This document shows positions 1 to 7,500 of a DNA stretch of 64,000 bases, piece by piece. This stretch comes from Halobacteriovorax sp. (GTDB lineage Bacteria > Bdellovibrionota > Bacteriovoracia > Bacteriovoracales > Bacteriovoracaceae). The position numbers were made by a program, and so were the translations under genes. A model generated the notes under the pieces. It saw only the letters and a list, made by a program, of their open reading frames with translations. It was not told the origin of the DNA and did not search any database. How positions within the stretch are numbered: the stretch's first letter is position 1; each line of letters starts with the position of its first letter. The stretch covers positions 55,254 to 119,253 of the forward strand of contig PBCC01000001.1 in the NCBI GenBank assembly GCA_002716825.1. Reading direction: 5' to 3'.

Positions 1-248
1 GAATAAACGGGAATCGTTTCAGTATGATTAGAGTTTTGATAATCAACGTAAACTTCATCATCAGGAGTTAAGAAAGGTCTAACTTTATCTTTTAAAATAT
101 CAATAGCGACCAAATATTGTGGTTTTTTACCATTCTCCTCTTCATCCGCCCCGGTGTCTCTGCTAATATTTTCTAATTCTTCAGGCGTTAATGGACTTAG
201 GTCAACAGGAAGGCCATGGCCTTCCTGTTGAATGTTATCGATAGTCAT
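1..248 (-). CDS. Hypothetical protein, 3' end outside window
   Basis: An ATG at 248 opens a frame that stays open to base 1, giving about 82 visible residues, acidic and Pro/Glu-rich near the start (LSPLTPEELENI). No family was recognised. The start overlaps the last 14 nt of the upstream 146-aa gene, so the two are probably translationally coupled and share an operon on the minus strand. Codons 7-15 lie inside a 28-bp perfect palindrome (203-230), which would form a strong hairpin in the mRNA just after the start. The gene is cut by the window edge, so its length and function are unknown. Confidence 0.6.
   Translation of the reverse strand, partial: MTIDNIQQEGHGLPVDLSPLTPEELENISRDTGADEEENGKKPQYLVAIDILKDKVRPFLTPDDEVYVDYQNSNHTETIPVY
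203..230. repeat. 28-bp perfect palindrome inside a coding region
   Basis: Fourteen bases (CAACAGGAAGGCCA) are followed directly by their exact reverse complement, with NcoI-like CCATGG at the centre. It lies within the first 16 codons of the minus-strand partial gene and encodes QQEGHGLPV. It could be a protein-binding site, a recombination or replication site, or an mRNA hairpin. Confidence 0.85.
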
Positions 249-675
249 GATTAACCTCATCATTTAAAACTTCAATACCTCCAAGAGCTGATTCAACTTC
301 ATTTAAACTAGCTGCTGCCCTCATTCGAACATCTCCTACTGGTCGAATATTTGATACTGAAATTCTTCCATCTACTTTTTGTAGGTCAAGTTCAAAGTCT
401 TCGCCAAAGCGGAGAACCTTTGAACCGTTGTAAATACTTTGGTTGCAAATGTTCGATAGTTTACCGTTGAGACCTTGTTGTGAAAGTTCACGTTTTGCGA
501 TTTCAAGACCTTCTCCCTTTAGAGTATAAAACTTTCGATACTCTTCAAAAGACCCATCAGGATGAGTTTTTCGATAGTTTGTTACACCAAAAAAATCATC
601 ATTTTTCTTACCAATATCAGACGAAATGAGCGTTCCGATAACGGTCCTGTTTAATTGTTCTACCTGCTTTCTCAT
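235..675 (-). CDS. Hypothetical protein (146 aa)
   Basis: Starts at ATG 675 behind a GGAG Shine-Dalgarno (AAAGGAGAAGTA before the ATG). The product is soluble and mixed alpha/beta with no signal peptide or membrane segment. Residues 1-30 (GTLISSDIGKK) and the FYTLKGEGLEIAKREL stretch suggest a compact fold, but no family was recognised. It overlaps the next minus-strand gene by 14 nt. With the 421-aa gene upstream it forms a minus-strand run of unknown proteins at the left of the accessory region. Confidence 0.6.
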   Translation of the reverse strand: MRKQVEQLNRTVIGTLISSDIGKKNDDFFGVTNYRKTHPDGSFEEYRKFYTLKGEGLEIAKRELSQQGLNGKLSNICNQSIYNGSKVLRFGEDFELDLQKVDGRISVSNIRPVGDVRMRAAASLNEVESALGGIEVLNDEVNHDYR

Positions 676-838
676 TACTTCTCCTTTTTGTTGAGTGATT
701 CAGTAAATTGGATCACTTTCAGATTTTTTATTGCCTGCTTTAGGCTTTGTTAAATCTGGATACAGGAGTATGGCGTCCGTCAAAAGGTTTAACCTTAACG
801 GAAATGAATGATTTATTGTCTTTTCAGTGTGTTGAGTC

Positions 839-2098
839 TTATAGGTGTTGTAGAATTTTAGCCCATGCTTTGTCTTTAAGAACCTCACTCAAGACCTTTC
901 TCGCAAACTCTGAAGATGTGTCTTCGGCGATTTTCAAAAAGGTCTCAGCCCTAGATCGATGGTGCCCATGGATTTTATCAAGATAATCACGAATCGACTC
1001 ACTGGCAGCGATTAGATGGTCGGGCTCATGTGTTATTCCTGACAGTGAAAGATAGGTTTTGACCATACTTTTAAATTCGTCACAAATCTCAGTTTTTATT
1101 TGATCGATCTTGTTATTTGCAAAATTCTTATAAAAGTTTTGTTCATAATCCTCGATAGAAATAAGAATTGATACCTCCGAAATCAAATTTTCTATTTGGT
1201 CAGAATCTGTTCTTTTATGAGATGGTGGCATCACTACAGAAGAGTTTCTCTTATTTGAAAGAACTTTAGCTGCATTTTTAGCAAAACCATCACTTAATAT
1301 TTCATCTTTTTTAGATCCTTGGCGAGTTACTTCAAAACTAAACATGCCTCGATTTTGATTCCGATAATTATACAGTAAGTTAAAATTCAAATAAAAAGAC
1401 TCTCTTGCTTTTTCCAGTTTTCTCTTTCCCAGTGTATCAAGTAACTCCATAGGGGAATCGACAATTTCTAAGTATTTAGGAAGTGTAATTCTGTTGAAAA
1501 GTATTTTATTCGTAATATTTTTTTTCTTATGAGGTGCTCTAAGTTCTAGCATTTCCCAAATTGGAACATATGGTTGAGGAGTTGGAAGCTCCAGAAACAT
1601 CTTGCAGAAGCTTTCAAGGCTTAGCCATGGTAAATCCTCTAGAATTGGAAAAATGTAGCTGTTTTTAGGAAAAGAGGTGGAGTCGATTTTTGTGTGCCTC
1701 AATATGGTTTCGATCTCAAACTTGTTAGGGTCATTACTGAGAAGTGATCCTAGAAATTTCATGAAGTATATATTGAAAACAAACAAGTGTTTCCTGGTTG
1801 GGTGAGATGCTAAAGGTTTTATGTATTTACTAAATGAGTTATGAGATTTCGGATTATATCGAGATTGATAGCAAGACGGACTTAAAAGCATATCCCTGAA
1901 AACTTGCTTTAATGGATCACCACTTTTCTTTTTAGGATCATACAAATTATAAAGTTCTTGATATTGGGAAGAGTATTTTTCGTATAGTCCATCATCGTCC
2001 AAATTTGATTTTATATAACTTAGAACTTCTTCACTTATTTCAGATCCAGACTTTGCTGCATATTTTTTAATAATTTCTGAAACTTTTGATAACTCCAT
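839..2098 (-). CDS. Hypothetical protein (~419 aa)
   Basis: A long, Lys-rich, largely helical soluble protein of unknown function. I prefer the ATG at 2098; a TTG at 2104 is a possible earlier start, and GGAG lies about 10 nt upstream of the ATG. A basic, Ser-rich low-complexity stretch occurs near residues 285-300, and the C-terminal third is helical, ending in KAWAKILQHL. No catalytic motif was found. It is divergent from the 489-aa gene at 2275, with about 170 bp between that contains an inverted repeat. Its place in a plasmid-like backbone would fit a replication or partition role, but nothing in the sequence shows this. Confidence 0.65.
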   Translation of the reverse strand: MELSKVSEIIKKYAAKSGSEISEEVLSYIKSNLDDDGLYEKYSSQYQELYNLYDPKKKSGDPLKQVFRDMLLSPSCYQSRYNPKSHNSFSKYIKPLASHPTRKHLFVFNIYFMKFLGSLLSNDPNKFEIETILRHTKIDSTSFPKNSYIFPILEDLPWLSLESFCKMFLELPTPQPYVPIWEMLELRAPHKKKNITNKILFNRITLPKYLEIVDSPMELLDTLGKRKLEKARESFYLNFNLLYNYRNQNRGMFSFEVTRQGSKKDEILSDGFAKNAAKVLSNKRNSSVVMPPSHKRTDSDQIENLISEVSILISIEDYEQNFYKNFANNKIDQIKTEICDEFKSMVKTYLSLSGITHEPDHLIAASESIRDYLDKIHGHHRSRAETFLKIAEDTSSEFARKVLSEVLKDKAWAKILQHL

Positions 2099-2141
2099 TT
2101 TCAATTAGCTCCATTTTTGGCTTTTCAGGTAATTATACCTT

Positions 2142-2163
2142 AAATGCCTTATAAGGGGCATTT
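2142..2163. promoter_or_regulatory. Inverted repeat in divergent intergenic region
   Basis: AAATGCC at 2142-2148 pairs with GGCATTT at 2157-2163 around TTATAAGG, and a T-run follows. It lies between divergently transcribed genes, so it could be an operator, or an mRNA leader hairpin for the 489-aa gene. Confidence 0.45.
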
Positions 2164-2274
2164 TTCGAGACAAAATACCTGGTGTGATTTTGAGGATATC
2201 AAAAAACCGGATTCATCCATTCGAGGTACCGGGGTCGTCTCAAAATTCTTAGCTTATTTCACAGGAGGTTTGTA

Positions 2275-3744
2275 ATGAAAAAGGAAAAAGTGTCTAGAGT
2301 AAAGTCGATTGATGATGTTCGTTTAAAAAATGGAGGGATCATGAAGAAATCATTAACTTTTAAAGATGAAATTTTAAAGATCAGCAAGGAGTTAGAGCTT
2401 TGTTATCAAGATGTTGAAGACATTACCTTATCGATAATGTCAGAGATTGTTCTGAATGATGAGCATGTCTTGGAACTTGAAAAACTTTTTCAAGAAGTAG
2501 ATATGTTTTTTTTAAATCAGATTGATTATGGATACTATACCGATTGTGATGAGTCGGTTGGATGTATTTTAAACAACTCGATTTATAATACAGATTCAGA
2601 TGTAGAAATTGAAAAAAGAGTTGAGCGAGAAAGGAGAATTCTTCTCGATGGTAGTTCTGAAGTTAATGATTTGGAAGCGCTAGAGATAGAAGCTAGAGCC
2701 TACTTTAATAAACCTGATTGCTACCCAATGAGAGAAGATGATGAATCATCAGATTTAGTGAAAGGATATATTGGAATTTACTCTCATTCAGTTTTTGATG
2801 ATAATGGGGGCTCGCTAGATATTTTCAAATCTACTGGCGATATTCTTCAAATGTCAGTCGATGAATGTAGTAATAGTGAGTATGTGAGAAGCAAGTTGGC
2901 TATACTCAACTACAGATTAAGTAGCGTTGTACAGGTTAAGTTTTATGGTAATTCACTACATAGTTTAATTGGGAGTACTATTTACAGGTCTGGTGAGGAT
3001 ACTGATTTTGTAACGTTAGACGAGAATTTTCCTAACTTAGTATATGCAGTGCCAAATATGGATTATCTTGGTGATGATTCAATCTATTTAGCTCTTAATA
3101 AAATCGTGCAGGATGAGGTAATATATGGGCGGACAGCGTCTGAGGTCTTGGGGACTGCATTTACTCACTGGAGTCTATGTCGAGAATTCTATGACGTTAG
3201 AATTCCTCAAATTCATGAAGTAGAAATAGATAGAAGGTCAGATGAGAAGATTGCCTCTCTTGTAGGTAAGCGTCTTAAGTTTAAGTCTGGTTTCAGTGAG
3301 GAGGTCTGCATCGTAGATAAATTAAATAACGGCGTATTAAGTATTCAAGATTTAGAGAAGAAATCAGCTCATGAAATTAATAGAATTTTATGGGTTTGTA
3401 AATCAAAGGACTTTTCTTGTCGTATAGAAAGTAAAACGGTCTTTGTTCAGATTCAATCTCTCTCTCGTAAGTTGAAGTCAGTGGAATGCCAAACTTCTCA
3501 TGTTCGCGAATGTAATGAAGCTAAAAATCTGATTGACTACATTAATCGTGGAAAAGATATTTCGTTGATTGAGATCAGTGATGAACTTCTTAGGATGGTT
3601 TTTGCCTTGCTATGGGATAGAGGTAGCCAGGTAAGAATTATACCAGAGTATAAAACAGTCTATTTCGAATTGAAGAAAAGGTTCTCTTGCCTTGATCGAG
3701 ATATTAAGTCAGGGAAGAACAACGGATTTAAGTTAAGTGCATAA
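2275..3744 (+). CDS. Hypothetical protein (489 aa) with two good starts
   Basis: An acidic, soluble protein with no recognised domain. The first 120 residues are helical; the middle (about 170-300) is mixed and the C-terminus is basic. Two start codons each have their own ribosome-binding site: ATG 2275 behind AGGAGG, and an in-frame ATG at 2341 behind TGGAGGGATC. That gives predicted products of 489 and 467 residues. The gene stands alone, divergent from the 421-aa gene, and is followed by nested inverted repeats before ssb. Function unknown. Confidence 0.7.
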   Translation: MKKEKVSRVKSIDDVRLKNGGIMKKSLTFKDEILKISKELELCYQDVEDITLSIMSEIVLNDEHVLELEKLFQEVDMFFLNQIDYGYYTDCDESVGCILNNSIYNTDSDVEIEKRVERERRILLDGSSEVNDLEALEIEARAYFNKPDCYPMREDDESSDLVKGYIGIYSHSVFDDNGGSLDIFKSTGDILQMSVDECSNSEYVRSKLAILNYRLSSVVQVKFYGNSLHSLIGSTIYRSGEDTDFVTLDENFPNLVYAVPNMDYLGDDSIYLALNKIVQDEVIYGRTASEVLGTAFTHWSLCREFYDVRIPQIHEVEIDRRSDEKIASLVGKRLKFKSGFSEEVCIVDKLNNGVLSIQDLEKKSAHEINRILWVCKSKDFSCRIESKTVFVQIQSLSRKLKSVECQTSHVRECNEAKNLIDYINRGKDISLIEISDELLRMVFALLWDRGSQVRIIPEYKTVYFELKKRFSCLDRDIKSGKNNGFKLSA

Positions 3745-3756
3745 ACTCTTGCTCCG

Positions 3757-3874
3757 TAGATGTATTCTTTTGATGCAGAGGCATTACTTAGTATAGTGGT
3801 GTCTCTGCAATTCCATCTATGTGTATCATCCTTGATTTTAAGCACGCCCTTCGTGGGCGTGACAGTGAAATCAA
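3757..3874 (+). promoter_or_regulatory. Nested inverted repeats upstream of ssb
   Basis: Two compound stems occur in the 207-bp gap. First, TAGATG (3757) with CATCTA (3814) encloses TGCAGAG (3774) with CTCTGCA (3803). Second, TTGATTT (3832) with AAATCAA (3868) encloses CACGCCC (3843) with GGGCGTG (3855) around a 5-nt loop. The second stem has no T-run, so it is not a clear intrinsic terminator. These may form a structured leader, terminate the upstream gene, or be protein-binding sites. Confidence 0.5.
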
Positions 3875-3951
3875 TCAAAGTAAATTAATTAAAATTTTCA
3901 ATAACATAAAGATTGAGTTTCAAAATAATTCAATCATAACTGGAGGTTGGT

Positions 3952-4302
3952 ATGAGTATTAATAAAGTGATTCTAATAGGTCGACTTGGTGCCGACCCTG
4001 AGCTTCGCTATACATCAGAAGGGAATCCTGTTTGCAACCTTTCCGTTGCAACAAGTGAAAGATGGATTGATGATTCAGGGAATAAGCAAGAAAGAGTTGA
4101 ATGGCATAGAGCTGTTGCATGGAATAATCTTGCCGAGAATTGTAACAAATATCTTACGAAAGGAAGAGAGGTTTACATCGAAGGTAAAATCCAAACAAGA
4201 AACTATGAGGACAAAGAAGGTGTCACAAAATACACAACTGAAATTGTTGCTCAGAAAGTTGAGTTTATTGGAGGGCAAGGCAAAGTAAACGAAGCTGCAT
4301 AA
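3952..4302 (+). CDS. ssb: Single-stranded DNA-binding protein lacking the acidic C-terminal tip
   Basis: A clear OB-fold SSB: MSINKVILIGRLGADPELRY at the start, then VEWHRAVAW and VYIEGKIQTRNYEDKEG. It would bind and protect ssDNA during replication, repair or transfer. At 116 residues it stops right after the OB fold (GGQGKVNEAA) and has neither the disordered linker nor the acidic DDIPF-type tip that recruits partner enzymes in typical bacterial SSBs. Start supported by GGAGG at -10. Being in accessory DNA, it is probably the element's own copy rather than the housekeeping SSB. The missing tip is notable because the reverse transcriptase at 11684-12793 carries one. Confidence 0.93.
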   Translation: MSINKVILIGRLGADPELRYTSEGNPVCNLSVATSERWIDDSGNKQERVEWHRAVAWNNLAENCNKYLTKGREVYIEGKIQTRNYEDKEGVTKYTTEIVAQKVEFIGGQGKVNEAA

Positions 4303-4402
4303 AAAAAAGATCCAGTATAAGTAAAAAGCTGGAAAAGACTTAAAATCTTTTGTGGGCAAACCACATATCAAAAAGGATTTTATATGGAGAAATTTAGTTT
4401 AA

Positions 4403-4648
4403 ATGTATGACGATCAAGAGGATTGTTACTGTGATGAATATCGGTACAGGAGAAGACAACCTGAGGGGATTACCCTCGAAGGTGTAGTTGCAACGACAGC
4501 ACCTTTTCTTGTCAGATCATTACTGAAAAAACATCAGTCTTTAATGCTCGCCATTGCTTTGGCTGACGTGGCTATAGAGGTCCACAAACAGTACAAAGCA
4601 AAACGCCCCATGGGCGAGTTAGTTTTGTTGCATGGGGATTATTCTTAG
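4403..4648 (+). CDS. Small hypothetical protein (81 aa)
   Basis: The N-terminus is highly charged and Tyr-rich (YDDQEDCYCDEYRYRRR). A hydrophobic amphipathic middle (about 30-60) could be one weak membrane helix, and the tail is basic. The ribosome-binding site is poor: GGAG lies about 14 nt before the ATG. An eight-codon ORF (ATG 4384) ends exactly in this region and might act as a leader. Followed by a strong terminator at 4674. Function unknown. Confidence 0.45.
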   Translation: MYDDQEDCYCDEYRYRRRQPEGITLEGVVATTAPFLVRSLLKKHQSLMLAIALADVAIEVHKQYKAKRPMGELVLLHGDYS

Positions 4649-4673
4649 GGTTTAAACTCACATTTTCCAGCTT

Positions 4674-4717
4674 CCATCAGGGAGCGGGCATAGGGCCCGC
4701 TTCCCTTGATGGTTTTA
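4674..4717 (+). terminator. Strong hairpin terminator
   Basis: CCATCAGGGAGCGGGC pairs with the GCCCGCTTCCC-TTGATGG arm around a short ATAGG loop, followed by TTTTATTA. It closes the transcript of the 81-aa gene, just before the Shine-Dalgarno of the next gene. Confidence 0.75.
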
Positions 4718-4747
4718 TTAACAATCATTCCACATAGGAGGAATTTT

Positions 4748-5044
4748 ATGGTTACTGCAACGAAGAGGAAGTCGTCGATTCAAAACTCGACAGAAAATGA
4801 AACATCATTCTTTAGAGAGGGTGGGCTTTTAACAATTACAGGCACAGCTTTTGACGTTGTTGGGAAAATTGGATTAGCAATCGGTATTACTGGAGTATTG
4901 CTGTATTTATTCTCAGCAATTGAAGCATTTATAGGACTTGGTGTCTTATATACGGGTGCAAGTGTAATTGCTGCAGGTCTAGCTAGTTCCATTGTCGCCA
5001 ACAAGTTAAATTCTGGATTTTGGTTACAAGGCGCATTCGCCTAA
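4748..5044 (+). CDS. Small membrane protein (98 aa)
   Basis: ATG 4748 is preceded by AGGAGGAATTTT, a much better start than an in-frame codon at 4706. The first 30 residues are polar and basic (TATKRKSSIQNSTENE). Two hydrophobic helices follow, at about 42-63 (IGLAIGITGVLLYLFSAI) and 67-86 (GLGVLYTGASVIAAGLASSI). It resembles the other tiny Gly/Ala-rich membrane proteins of this element (5530, 6728). Role unknown. Confidence 0.65.
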   Translation: MVTATKRKSSIQNSTENETSFFREGGLLTITGTAFDVVGKIGLAIGITGVLLYLFSAIEAFIGLGVLYTGASVIAAGLASSIVANKLNSGFWLQGAFA

Positions 5045-5054
5045 TAAATTGAGT

Positions 5055-5084
5055 AGGTGCCGTTAGGATTAGCGGCACCTCTTT
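5055..5084 (+). terminator. Intrinsic terminator
   Basis: AGGTGCCG (5055-5062) and CGGCACCT (5073-5080) form an 8-bp stem followed by CTTT. It sits directly after the 98-aa membrane-protein gene. Confidence 0.65.
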
Positions 5085-5100
5085 AGCTGGAGGTATAGAG

Positions 5101-5520
5101 ATGTGTATTAAAACCTTAAGAGATAAAAATAAAGTTGTTGGTCTTTCTATTAACGGGAAGAACTTTAAACTTGATCGCCAGATTTGTCATGCTCTTGGAA
5201 TAGAAGAGCTGAAGAGCAAGATAGATGCAAAAGCAATGTCCAGTAGCGCCTTACAAGCCAAAAACTTGTTAATGGAGAAAGTTTTCAGGGGAAGCTCTGT
5301 ACTGATGGATATTGAAGTTAGCTATAGCGAAGCAAATGAAATTAATTCAAAAACTGCAAAAGTTGAATTCAAAAACAAATTTGCTGAAATAAGCGAAGAG
5401 AAGAGACTTGAGTTTACTGAATTGCTGGAGAACTTTATTGATTCTTTAAATATGGCATCGAAAAGTCATTGTGAAGAAGTTGAAAAAGCAATGAGAGAAA
5501 TTATTAAAAGAGATAACTAG
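5101..5520 (+). CDS. Hypothetical protein (139 aa)
   Basis: Start at ATG 5101 with GGAGGT 7 nt upstream. A soluble, mainly helical, charged protein with no membrane segment and no recognised domain. The N-terminus (NKVVGLSINGKNFKLDRQI) is predicted beta and the C-terminal half (EEKRLEFTELLENF onward) is helical. First gene of a closely spaced plus-strand run (5101-6666) with the membrane protein, DUF3768 and serine recombinase. Confidence 0.6.
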   Translation: MCIKTLRDKNKVVGLSINGKNFKLDRQICHALGIEELKSKIDAKAMSSSALQAKNLLMEKVFRGSSVLMDIEVSYSEANEINSKTAKVEFKNKFAEISEEKRLEFTELLENFIDSLNMASKSHCEEVEKAMREIIKRDN

Positions 5521-5529
5521 GAGCCTAGA

Positions 5530-5784
5530 ATGGAAACCAGTACATGTAGAAACATTTCACTATTACTTATTGGTACATCTTTATCAATCCTCGGTTCAGT
5601 ATTCGTGTTTAGTGGGAGCCTGAGCTGGCTTGGATGGAGCATATTCTTTCCTTTAATGGCAGGAGGACTTGGTCTCGTTGCAACAAGTGCAAATGAGTTA
5701 GTAAGTGTTATTCATCCTCAAAATAAATGGAGGTCAGCATGTCTATTGATTCAAAAAATATTGCCAAGAAAAATGACCTTCTAA
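5530..5784 (+). CDS. Small two-helix membrane protein (84 aa)
   Basis: ATG 5530 follows the previous stop by 9 nt (TAGGAGCCTAGA supplies GGAG). Two hydrophobic segments lie at about 9-30 and 32-52 (Leu/Ser/Gly-rich), followed by a basic cytoplasmic tail. Its 3' end overlaps the start of the DUF3768 gene by 46 nt in another frame, which suggests translational coupling. Function unknown. Confidence 0.55.
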   Translation: METSTCRNISLLLIGTSLSILGSVFVFSGSLSWLGWSIFFPLMAGGLGLVATSANELVSVIHPQNKWRSACLLIQKILPRKMTF

Positions 5785-6062
5785 GAACAACCTTTTTAAC
5801 AGGTAAAGTTGTACTTAGTTTGTCTGTAAGAGAGTCAGTAGACCGAGAACAAGTTATTACAGCCGTCAGAGAGTTTGACGACTTTACAGAAGATAATGAC
5901 CCTTATGGGGAACATGACTGTGGAATGGTTTGTGTTAACGAGGATAACTACATTTTTAAAATTGATTACTATAATAAAGATTATTCAATGGGAGTTGATC
6001 CTTACGATGTTGATGTGGTTGTCCGTAGAGTCCTAACCATAATGCATTCATCTGAGTATTGA
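5739..6062 (+). CDS. DUF3768 family protein (107 aa)
   Basis: Recognised from the family hallmarks DNDPYGEHDCG (about residues 51-61) and RVLTIMHSSEY at the C-terminus, with FKIDYYNKDY between. DUF3768 proteins are small soluble proteins common on plasmids and integrative elements; their function is not established. ATG 5739 is preceded by GGAGGTCAGC; an upstream in-frame ATG at 5727 lacks a good site. The gene lies between a tiny membrane protein and the serine recombinase, almost without gaps. Confidence 0.85.
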   Translation: MSIDSKNIAKKNDLLRTTFLTGKVVLSLSVRESVDREQVITAVREFDDFTEDNDPYGEHDCGMVCVNEDNYIFKIDYYNKDYSMGVDPYDVDVVVRRVLTIMHSSEY

Positions 6063-6069
6063 GGTGGGT

Positions 6070-6666
6070 ATGGAGAAAAAAGTTGGATTATATCTAAGAA
6101 CATCAACCGACAGGCAACAGACTGGCTTAGAGGCGCAAAAAAGAGCACTTCTTGAATATTGCAAAAGAAATAATATTTCAAACTTCCTAGTTTATTCTGA
6201 TAGCGGTGTCTCAGGAACTAAAGAGAGTCGACCAAGCCTGAATTCTTTAATGAATGATATTGAAGGCGGAAAGATTAAATCTGTTGTTGTTTATAGTTTT
6301 TCAAGATTTGCCAGAAGTGTTTCTCATCTTATGCAAGCAATGGAATTATTCAAAAAGTTAAATGTTGATTTTGTCAGCCTCACAGAGAACATTGATACTA
6401 AAACACCTATTGGAAAAGCAATGTTTGTGATCATCTCGGCAATCTCAGCATTAGAAAGAGACTTGATTGCAGAGAGAGTTCGCAATGGACTCAAGAATGC
6501 CAAAGCGAAAGGTAAACAGATTGGGAGACCAGAGACCGTTCCGGTTGATTCTATTATTTCATTAAGAGCAAAAGGCTTAACCTATAGGCAAATTGCTGAA
6601 GTTTTGAATGTTGGTCACGGCAGTATTACCAGAGCAATGAAATTGCACCAAAAGAAAAGCACTTAA
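6070..6666 (+). CDS. Serine recombinase (resolvase/invertase family)
   Basis: The N-terminal catalytic domain (about 1-140) has YLRTSTDRQ, containing the nucleophilic Ser, then YSDSGVSGTKESRPSLNSLM and YSFSRFARS, and the long E helix region with ALERDLIAERVRNGL. A C-terminal helix-turn-helix (about 155-190) reads LTYRQIAEVLNVGHGSITRAM. At 198 residues it has the size of small resolvases/invertases, not large serine integrases, so multimer resolution or inversion is likelier than element integration. ATG 6070 has GAGGTGGGT just upstream; a GTG at 6064 is less likely. It begins 7 nt after the DUF3768 stop. Confidence 0.93.
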   Translation: MEKKVGLYLRTSTDRQQTGLEAQKRALLEYCKRNNISNFLVYSDSGVSGTKESRPSLNSLMNDIEGGKIKSVVVYSFSRFARSVSHLMQAMELFKKLNVDFVSLTENIDTKTPIGKAMFVIISAISALERDLIAERVRNGLKNAKAKGKQIGRPETVPVDSIISLRAKGLTYRQIAEVLNVGHGSITRAMKLHQKKST

Positions 6667-6727
6667 CAATTACTGTCCACAAGTGTCCTGCACCAAAATT
6701 ATCTGTTTGTGGTGCAAAGGAGGAGTT

Positions 6728-7072
6728 ATGTTTATCACTGAAGATCGGATTTTGATCGGCTCAGCAATCGTATTGTTTAGCTCCATGATATTTATAGGAA
6801 GCACATTGTCCGTAGGAATCATGACAGGACTTATGTCTTCGATGGGGCTGGCAATCATTCTAATTAAAGTTCAGAACTGCTACCCACACTATTGGGCAAT
6901 AATGTGCAAGCACCCAATTCTTTCTGATTTTACAATTTCTACAACACTTTTCATGTTGGTCGCTTCAAGTACTGCAACAGGAGTAATTGCTGGAGCTTCA
7001 GCAAGCTTATTTGCCTCAATTGGACTAACTATGTGGTTTAAGTATTCAGAAGAAGGTTTAACTACTTGCTAG
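6728..7072 (+). CDS. Small multi-helix membrane protein (114 aa)
   Basis: ATG 6728 is preceded by AAAGGAGGAGTT. About four hydrophobic segments are visible: roughly 8-28, 30-46, 66-86 and 88-104, Gly/Ala/Ser-rich, with the motif CYPHYWAIMCKHP between the second and third. No transporter family was recognised. A short inverted repeat (TGCACC/GGTGCA, 6689-6715) lies just upstream of the Shine-Dalgarno and might influence its expression. It belongs to the same set of small membrane proteins as 4748 and 5530. Confidence 0.6.
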   Translation: MFITEDRILIGSAIVLFSSMIFIGSTLSVGIMTGLMSSMGLAIILIKVQNCYPHYWAIMCKHPILSDFTISTTLFMLVASSTATGVIAGASASLFASIGLTMWFKYSEEGLTTC

Positions 7073-7087
7073 GCGGGCCACCCCTAA

Positions 7088-7103
7088 GAACATGAACATG
7101 TTC
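7088..7103. promoter_or_regulatory. Operator-like palindrome upstream of repressor
   Basis: GAACAT (7088-7093) is directly followed by the perfect palindrome GAACATGTTC (7094-7103). It lies about 100 bp upstream of a Cro/CI-type gene, a typical place for an autoregulatory operator. Confidence 0.45.
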
Positions 7104-7206
7104 ACTTTGGACAGGATGATGTCTTTGTTGGACATGATTATGGATTAGCCTTTGGTGCACAGCAAAGCTCGTCGATAATAAATAATAAAACATTAATGAG
7201 GTTTAT

Positions 7207-7491
7207 ATGCTTGCCGAGATACTTAGAAAGCTTCTCGATGAGCAAGGTATATCCATTGCGGAACTAGCGAGAAAGACTGATGTCCCAAAATCAAACATCA
7301 ATACGTGGCTCCAAGGTTCCACTCCCAATATAGAGCAGGTCGATAAGGTTGCTAGGTATTTCGGAGTCCCTTTGGAATATCTTGCCTTCGGAAGAGAAAA
7401 ACAAGATCCATTTGAAGAATTCTTCGAACGTGTTGAGATTCATAAAGGCGAATATGAAATCAGCGTAAAGAAGCTAATTCGAAAGAAATAG
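7207..7491 (+). CDS. Cro/CI-type helix-turn-helix regulator (94 aa)
   Basis: Residues 2-60 form an HTH_3 domain: LRKLLDEQGISIAELARKT followed by VPKSNINTWLQGSTPNIEQVDKVARYFGVPLEYLAFG. A short charged C-terminal extension (about 65-94) follows, with no peptidase or sensor domain. It probably represses its own promoter and neighbouring element genes. The GAACATGTTC palindrome at 7094 is a candidate operator. The next gene starts 9 nt after its stop, so the two are likely co-transcribed. Confidence 0.88.
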   Translation: MLAEILRKLLDEQGISIAELARKTDVPKSNINTWLQGSTPNIEQVDKVARYFGVPLEYLAFGREKQDPFEEFFERVEIHKGEYEISVKKLIRKK

Positions 7492-7500
7492 GAGTTGTGT

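Noticed and set aside
700..888. Minus-strand 62-codon ORF after the 421-aa gene
   Set aside because: It overlaps the end of the larger gene in another frame, has no Shine-Dalgarno, and its composition is not protein-like.
4075..4371. Minus-strand ORF inside ssb
   Set aside because: Phe/Leu-rich antisense shadow of the clear SSB gene.
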